Part shown: positions 11,405 through 15,129 of the stretch, piece by piece
Layout of the letters: each line of letters opens with the position of its first letter
Numbering within the stretch: position 1 is the first letter of the stretch
DNA from: an uncultured Collinsella sp.
Lineage (GTDB): Bacteria > Actinomycetota > Coriobacteriia > Coriobacteriales > Coriobacteriaceae
Direction: 5' to 3'
DNA: 15,129 nucleotides
NCBI GenBank assembly: GCA_900754075.1
Contig: CAAEBN010000061.1
Location: 1 to 15,129 of the forward strand
Notes under the pieces: generated by a model
Seen by the model: only the letters and a program-made list of their open reading frames with translations
What the model was told of the DNA's origin: nothing
Databases searched by the model: none
Position numbers and translations under genes: made by a program

Positions 11405-12796
11405 CTACTCCTCGGTATGCGCCCCATCAAGCTCATAGAACTTGGTGGATGCCGGCAGGAACATCAGGTCGACGTCACCGATCGGGCCCGAACGGTTCTT
11501 GGCCACGACGATACGCGTAACGCCCTCGTCGGGTCGATCGTCACGCGAGGCCTCGGCCGCATCGGCGGAGCGGTCCAAGAACATAACGATGTCGGCGTCC
11601 TGCTCGATAGAGCCCGATTCACGCAGGTCGGACAGCTGCGGGCGCTTGCCGGTACGGGACTCGACCTGACGCGACAGCTGCGACAGTGCAATGAGCGGGA
11701 TCTTGAGCTCCTTGGCCATGATCTTTAAACCACGCGACATCTCGGAGACCTCGACGGTACGGCTCTCGGAGCGACGTCCCGGCGGAGGACTCACCAGCTG
11801 CAGGTAGTCCAGGATAATGATGGCCTTCTCCTTGTTGTGGAGCATGCGGCGGCTCTTGGCGCGGATCTCGGTCACCGTGGTGCCGGGCGTATCGTCAATC
11901 AGAATGTCGAGCTTAGACAAGGTCTGCGTGGCCTCGTTGATATTGGCCCACTGCTCGGGGCTAATGCGGCCCGTACGGAAGTCGCTGATCGAGATCATGG
12001 CGTAGGCGCAAATCAGGCGCTGGGCAATTTCCTTGCCCGACATCTCCAGCGAAAAGAAGCCGACGGTATAGCCCGCAGCGGCGGCATTCAGCGCCAGGTT
12101 CAGAGCGAACGACGTCTTACCCACGGCAGGGCGGGCGCCGATAATGATGAGCTGGCCCTCGCGGAAGCCCATGAGCATACGGTCGAGCGACGGGAAGCCC
12201 GTGGGCACGCCCGCGGCCTGTCCGCCGGCCTTACACACTTCCTCGGCCTCGTTATAGGCCTCGACCATAAACTCGGTCAGTGTCTTATAGCTCGACTTGA
12301 CCTCGCGCGCCGTGACCTTAAGCAGCTTGCTCTCGGCCAGCTCCACGACCTCTTTCGTGTCGGTAGGGGCGTTATAGGCCAGCGCGTTGATCTCGTTGGT
12401 GGCACCGATCAGCTCGCGCAGCATCGAGTCGCGACGGACGATGGCGGCATGGTGCTGCCAGTTCACGAGCGACAGGGTCTGACCCATCAGCTCCAAAATG
12501 TAGGCCTCGCCGCCCACGGCATCAAGCTTGTTGATACTACGCAGGTAATCGATCAGCGAGATAGAGTCGATGGGAATGCGGCTGTTGTACATATCGACCA
12601 TCGCGGTGTAGATGGTCTTATGGATGGGCCGGTAGAAGTCATCGGGCTGCAGCTCGACCTGGGCCTCCTCGACCACCTCGGGCGACAGCAGCATGGCGGC
12701 CAGTACATTGGCCTCTGCATCTTGGTTTTGAGGGAGACCCAACTTGGAGCCACGGTCCTCGACCGTCAGCCCCATCTCCCTTTCGTCATATGCCAT
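11405..12796 (-). CDS. dnaB: Replicative DNA helicase
   Basis: DnaB is the hexameric helicase that unwinds DNA at the replication fork. The N-terminal primase-contact domain starts at LPQNQDAEANVLAAMLLSP and the RecA-like domain at PTGFPSLDRMLMGF. Walker A is GARPAVGKTSFALN (about residue 220), Walker B IIILDYLQL (about 330), followed by SQLSRQVESR and the arginine-finger region KNRSGPIG. There is no intein. Three in-frame ATGs lie close together at 12808, 12802 and 12796; only the last has a Shine-Dalgarno at good distance (GAGG, six bases), so I use it (463 residues). It lies downstream of the rplI terminator. Its own promoter is not obvious in the roughly 160 bases between. Confidence 0.97.
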   Translation of the reverse strand: MAYDEREMGLTVEDRGSKLGLPQNQDAEANVLAAMLLSPEVVEEAQVELQPDDFYRPIHKTIYTAMVDMYNSRIPIDSISLIDYLRSINKLDAVGGEAYILELMGQTLSLVNWQHHAAIVRRDSMLRELIGATNEINALAYNAPTDTKEVVELAESKLLKVTAREVKSSYKTLTEFMVEAYNEAEEVCKAGGQAAGVPTGFPSLDRMLMGFREGQLIIIGARPAVGKTSFALNLALNAAAAGYTVGFFSLEMSGKEIAQRLICAYAMISISDFRTGRISPEQWANINEATQTLSKLDILIDDTPGTTVTEIRAKSRRMLHNKEKAIIILDYLQLVSPPPGRRSESRTVEVSEMSRGLKIMAKELKIPLIALSQLSRQVESRTGKRPQLSDLRESGSIEQDADIVMFLDRSADAAEASRDDRPDEGVTRIVVAKNRSGPIGDVDLMFLPASTKFYELDGAHTEE

Positions 12797-12954
12797 GAGC
12801 ATCCTCATTCATATCGCTTGCGAGCATCCATAGTATCAGCCACAGTCCCAAAACGGGCCGCGCCCCGGCAATCATCACCGAACGAAACGGATGAACGGTC
12901 CCGTGTATAGGACTTCGACGCAACGCCTGCCATGACGCTCGCTGAGCGTAGAAA

Positions 12955-12988
12955 ACAAAAGGGCGCCCTGGTCTCCCAGAGCGCCCTT
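12955..12988 (-). terminator. Rho-independent terminator of the rpsF-ssb-rpsR-rplI operon
   Basis: AAGGGCGCTCTGG-GAGA-CCAGGGCGCCCTT on the minus strand pairs over 13 bp (one G-U) with a 4-base loop. TTGTTTTC follows. It sits about 30 bases after the rplI stop. Confidence 0.92.
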
Positions 12989-13020
12989 CTTAGAACAAGA
13001 TTGTTGCGTTGCAGCAAATG

Positions 13021-13554
13021 CTACTCGGCAGCAGCCTCAGTCTCGACCTCGGCGGTCTCGGCCTCGGCGACCTCAGCGGCCTCCTCAGCCTCGGCAGCGA
13101 GCTCCTCGGCGGTAACGCCAACGAGAACGACAACCTCGGCCTTGATCTCGCGGTACAGCGAGATGGCAACGGTGTGGGCACCGGCAACCTTGATGGGCTT
13201 ACCGAGCTCGACGCGCTTGCGGTCGATGTCCATACCGAGCTGAGCCTTGATGGCGTCAGCGATCATAGCGGCGGTAACGGAGCCAAAGAGGATGCCCTCG
13301 TCGCCGACCTTGACGTCAACGGTGACCGTCTTGCCCTCGAAGGCAGCCTTGGTCTCGTTGGCGGTAGCCAGACGGACGGCCTCGCGCTTGGCGATGTTGT
13401 TGCGACGCTCGTCAAGCTGCTTGAGGTTGCCCTTGGTGGCGGCAACAGCGAGCTTCTTGGGGAACAGGAAGTTCTCAGCGTAACCCTGAGCGACCTCTAC
13501 GACGTCACCCTCGCCGCCCTTGCCCTTGATCTCATCGAGAAGAATAACCTTCAT
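13021..13554 (-). CDS. rplI: 50S ribosomal protein L9 with acidic tail
   Basis: L9 binds 23S rRNA and bridges ribosome regions. The N-terminal domain MKVILLDEIKGKGGEGDVVEVAQGYAENFLFPKKLA is a textbook L9 signature, followed by the long connecting helix and a C-terminal domain (LFGSVTAAMIADAI). At 177 residues it exceeds the E. coli protein (149). The extra part is an Ala/Glu-rich, strongly acidic tail (about residues 147-177) of low complexity, probably disordered. A GGGAG site lies seven bases before the ATG. It is the last gene before a strong terminator and 15 bases after rpsR. Confidence 0.98.
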   Translation of the reverse strand: MKVILLDEIKGKGGEGDVVEVAQGYAENFLFPKKLAVAATKGNLKQLDERRNNIAKREAVRLATANETKAAFEGKTVTVDVKVGDEGILFGSVTAAMIADAIKAQLGMDIDRKRVELGKPIKVAGAHTVAISLYREIKAEVVVLVGVTAEELAAEAEEAAEVAEAETAEVETEAAAE

Positions 13555-13569
13555 GATGCGTCTCCCTTC

Positions 13570-13836
13570 TTAGCCGCGGTCGCGGTTGCCACGAGAGGAA
13601 ACCACGGGGACGGTGTACGGCAGGAGAGCCATCTCGCGGGCGCGCTTGATGGCGTTGGCGATGTCATGCTGATGCTGCGTGCAAGCGCCAGTGACGCGAC
13701 GGGGCTTGATCTTGCCACGGTCGGTCATGTACTTACGGAGAAGCTGAGTGTCCTTATAGTCGATGAACTCAGTGTTCTCCTTGCAGAACTGGCAGTACTT
13801 ACGACGCGGCTGACGTGCAGAAAAATCATTAGCCAT
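13570..13836 (-). CDS. rpsR: 30S ribosomal protein S18, zinc-ribbon (C+) type
   Basis: S18 forms a heterodimer with S6 in the 30S platform. The 88-residue form starting at MANDFSARQPRR matches the family; the frame is open to an ATG at 13887, but that adds 17 atypical residues. A GAAAGG site nine bases upstream supports 13836. DYKDTQLLRKYMTDRGKIKPRRVTG and IKRAREMALLPY are diagnostic. Cys15, Cys18, Cys52 and His55 (CQFC and CTQH) form a likely zinc site, as in the C+ class of S18; E. coli lacks these ligands. It lies between ssb and rplI, the common order. Confidence 0.97.
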   Translation of the reverse strand: MANDFSARQPRRKYCQFCKENTEFIDYKDTQLLRKYMTDRGKIKPRRVTGACTQHQHDIANAIKRAREMALLPYTVPVVSSRGNRDRG

Positions 13837-13855
13837 GTCAAAATACCTTTCGTTT

Positions 13856-13881
13856 GGCAACTTCGGCGAACCGAAGCCGCC
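13856..13881 (-). promoter_or_regulatory. UUCG-capped hairpin between ssb and rpsR
   Basis: GGCGGCTTCGG-TTCG-CCGAAGTTGCC on the minus strand forms an 11-bp RNA stem (two G-U pairs) closed by a UUCG tetraloop, ending about 11 bases before the rpsR Shine-Dalgarno. There is no U-run, so it is not a terminator. It could be an RNase processing or protection site, or could tune rpsR relative to ssb. Confidence 0.5.
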
Positions 13882-13908
13882 TCTCACTCAAAAATAGGTG
13901 AACAGCCC

Positions 13909-14361
13909 TTAAAACGGGATATCCTCATCGTAGACGTCGACCGCGGGCGGCGTAGCCACCGGTGCGGCAGGACGTGCTGCGGGCGCGGGGGCTGCGGGGG
14001 CGTAACCGCCCTGATCGTAGCCACCCTGGCCACCACGGGAGCTCATAAACTCGATCTCATCGACGATGACCTCAAGCTTGCTCCGGCGCTGGCCGTCGCG
14101 CTCCCAAGAGCTGTAGCGCAGCTTGCCCTCGATCGCGACCTTGTTTCCCTTTGCCAGGAAACGGCTCACGGCCTCGGCGCGCGTGCCGAACATAGTGCAG
14201 TCGACAAAGTTGGGATAGTCCTCCCACTCGCCAGTCTGCGGGTTGCGGCGACGATCGTTCACGGCGACGCCAAAGGACAGAACCTGGGTTCCGCCAGCGG
14301 TGGCGCGCAGCTCGGGATCACGCGTGAGGTTACCGGTGATGTTCACTCGATTGATGCTCAT
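13909..14361 (-). CDS. ssb: Single-stranded DNA-binding protein
   Basis: SSB coats single-stranded DNA during replication and repair and recruits partners through its tail. Residues 1-108 form the OB-fold: SINRVNITGNLTRDPELRAT, VLSFGVAVNDRR and FVDCTMFGTRAEAVSRFLAKGNKV. A Gly/Gln/Pro/Ala linker follows (about 109-140), then the acidic tip DEDIPF, the conserved partner-binding end. The length of 150 is typical. The AGAGGAAG Shine-Dalgarno lies nine bases upstream. It sits between rpsF and rpsR, the standard bacterial arrangement. Confidence 0.98.
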   Translation of the reverse strand: MSINRVNITGNLTRDPELRATAGGTQVLSFGVAVNDRRRNPQTGEWEDYPNFVDCTMFGTRAEAVSRFLAKGNKVAIEGKLRYSSWERDGQRRSKLEVIVDEIEFMSSRGGQGGYDQGGYAPAAPAPAARPAAPVATPPAVDVYDEDIPF

Positions 14362-14409
14362 AACTCACTACTTCCTCTTGGGGCACAAGCCCAGTCCAAA
14401 ACGACAGTC

Positions 14410-14703
14410 TTACTCCTGGTCGTCGCGACGGACGATCATGTGGCGGACCACAGCGTCGGTGATGCGCAGGACGCGATCAAGCTCGGCGATCTGGGTAGGA
14501 TCTGCGTGGAAGTTGATGAGGGTGTAGTCACCATCGGTGAGGTCGTTGATCTCGTAGGCGAGCTTGCGCTTGCCCCACTCGTCAACGGAGTCGACCTTGC
14601 CAGCGCCCTCAGCGATCGTGGTATCGATACGCTTCATAACAGCGAGACGAGTCTCGGGGTCGAGCGACGGGTCAACAAAGAACAGCAGTTCATAAGCCTT
14701 CAT
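14410..14703 (-). CDS. rpsF: 30S ribosomal protein S6
   Basis: S6 pairs with S18 in the 30S platform. The protein starts MKAYELLFFVDPSLDPE and includes DEWGKRKLAYEINDLTDGDYTLINFHAD, the family core. With the start at 14703 it has 97 residues, the usual size. An earlier in-frame ATG (14724) would bury the very strong AGAGGAGGTGA ribosome site that lies seven bases before 14703. It is the first gene of the rpsF-ssb-rpsR-rplI operon, with a recognisable promoter and leader hairpin upstream. Confidence 0.98.
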   Translation of the reverse strand: MKAYELLFFVDPSLDPETRLAVMKRIDTTIAEGAGKVDSVDEWGKRKLAYEINDLTDGDYTLINFHADPTQIAELDRVLRITDAVVRHMIVRRDDQE

Positions 14704-14729
14704 ATTGTCACCTCCTCTGGGCAAATGTG

Positions 14730-14758
14730 GCTTCAGGTCGTGAAGGTGCGCCTGAAGC
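14730..14758 (-). promoter_or_regulatory. rpsF leader hairpin, candidate S6:S18 autoregulatory element
   Basis: GCTTCAGG and CCTGAAGC form a perfect 8-bp stem enclosing 13 bases (CGCACCTTCACGA) in the rpsF 5' UTR. rpsF leaders in many bacteria carry an RNA that binds the S6:S18 dimer and represses translation. The conserved CCG of that motif is not evident here, so membership is uncertain. The loop word CACCT could pair with AGGTG of the rpsF Shine-Dalgarno. Confidence 0.4.
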
Positions 14759-14774
14759 AGGAAAAGACTTGGTA

Positions 14775-14803
14775 ATAATATCTTTCAACCTCCCAGGCTG
14801 CAA
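14775..14803 (-). promoter_or_regulatory. Probable promoter of the rpsF operon
   Basis: TTGCAG (14798-14803) and TATTAT (14775-14780) are separated by 17 bases on the minus strand. The -10 matches at five of six positions; the -35 keeps the TTG core only. Transcription would begin near 14768 and give a leader of about 65 bases containing the hairpin. Confidence 0.5.
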
Positions 14804-15014
14804 GAATGTGCAGCTACAACCTCATGACCTCCACATATGTCCATACTCACACGGCATTTCATGCGTCTTCCAACCAAATGCTGACCAAATGCTTGACGGA
14901 TCTGTGGACAAGATACGGCGCTGCGGGGACAAACCAAATCGAACCGCAGGTCAGCAAGTGCAAGGCTGTGGTCGCGAAATGCATACCAGTGGTTCACACC
15001 ACCGTTCAAAGATT
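14804..15014. other. Non-coding block with a DnaA-box-like site and short direct repeats
   Basis: I see no convincing gene here. On the minus strand TTGTCCACA (14903-14911) equals the DnaA box preferred in high-GC Actinobacteria. ACCAAATGCT occurs twice 11 bases apart (14873-14882, 14884-14893), and ACCAAAT recurs at 14933. A small GTGGT-TCAC-ACCAC hairpin lies at 14989-15002. One box is not an origin; the region could simply be the control region of two divergent units. Confidence 0.4.
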
Positions 15015-15043
15015 TTTAAAATTGCTGCCACGCCGTCTATAAA
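15015..15043 (+). promoter_or_regulatory. Possible divergent plus-strand promoter
   Basis: TTTAAA (15015-15020) and TATAAA (15038-15043) are separated by 17 bases. The -10 matches five of six consensus positions and the -35 four. Transcription would start near 15050 and run out of the window to the right, into the riboswitch-like sequence. Confidence 0.45.
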
Positions 15044-15052
15044 TATGGCTCT

Positions 15053-15129
15053 TCGGTGGTTTCTGTGGGAGAGATTCCGGCATAGGCCCAGCTCAGCGGG
15101 CGAAAACAACGATCTGGAACTGAAACGGC
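15053..15129 (+). ncRNA. Structured leader resembling a glycine riboswitch, truncated by the window edge
   Basis: GTGGGAGAG (15065-15073) matches the first conserved block of glycine riboswitch aptamers. It is followed by a hairpin (TTCCGG 15075-15080 with CTGGAA 15114-15119, G-U allowed; inner stem GCCC/GGGC) and then CTGAAACGGC, where the family has a CGCCGAAGG-like block. The window ends there, so the core cannot be completed, and the C-to-U difference is a caution. A promoter-like pair lies just upstream. If real, a glycine transporter or cleavage gene should follow outside the window. Confidence 0.4.

Noticed and set aside
11405..12796. Possible intein in dnaB
   Set aside because: DnaB is a common intein host, but here the Walker A and later motifs are continuous and the length is normal.
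12805..13017. Minus-strand open frame of 70 codons between rplI and dnaB
   Set aside because: It runs through the rplI terminator hairpin and has no recognisable content.
13009..14775. Plus-strand open frame of 588 codons opposite rplI, rpsR, ssb and rpsF
   Set aside because: It spans four conserved minus-strand genes and their gaps; a protein there would be a composition artefact.
14785..15009. Small minus-strand open frame (74 codons) upstream of rpsF
   Set aside because: It overlaps the predicted rpsF promoter, has no clear ribosome site at its start and resembles no protein family. The overlapping plus-strand frame at 14806-15042 is rejected for the same reasons.

Overview
The window is a GC-rich bacterial chromosome segment. 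It holds eleven genes, all on the minus strand and tightly packed: ten are complete, and carB runs off the left edge. Gene content, protein sequences, the Actinobacteria-style DnaA box and the rpsF-ssb-rpsR-rplI-dnaB order suggest a member of the Coriobacteriia, Collinsella-like. That assignment is an inference from sequence style, not from a search. I see no mobile element, CRISPR array, tRNA or rRNA.

Read in the direction of transcription (right to left), the layout is as follows. (1) 15129-14704: a non-coding block. It holds the rpsF promoter and a leader hairpin, a DnaA-box-like site with short direct repeats, and what looks like a divergent plus-strand promoter followed by the start of a structured leader resembling a glycine riboswitch, cut by the window edge. 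(2) 14703-13021: rpsF, ssb, rpsR, rplI, a ribosomal/replication operon closed by a strong Rho-independent terminator at 12959-12988. (3) 12796-7882: dnaB, purA, purD and a Nudix hydrolase, joining the replicative helicase to AMP and purine synthesis and nucleotide clean-up. Hairpins lie between purA and purD. (4) 7697-4946: an ABC exporter and a single-span membrane protein of unknown function, ending in a perfect 13-bp terminator. The exporter is preceded by a long inverted repeat (7745-7842) that encloses an alternative start site. (5) 4738-1: carA and carB, the two subunits of carbamoyl phosphate synthetase, one base apart. They lie behind a roughly 200-bp leader with an ARG-box-like palindrome and two hairpins.

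Most of the window is housekeeping. The parts that ordinary annotation does not explain are: the long inverted repeat before the ABC exporter; the loss of the usual aromatic A-loop residues in that exporter's ATPase domain; the unidentified membrane protein encoded with it; the RNA hairpins ahead of rpsF, rpsR, purD and carA; the riboswitch-like element at the right edge; and a roughly 36-residue insertion in the CarA glutaminase domain. I found no clear case for an entirely new multi-gene system. The exporter locus is the best candidate for undescribed regulation.
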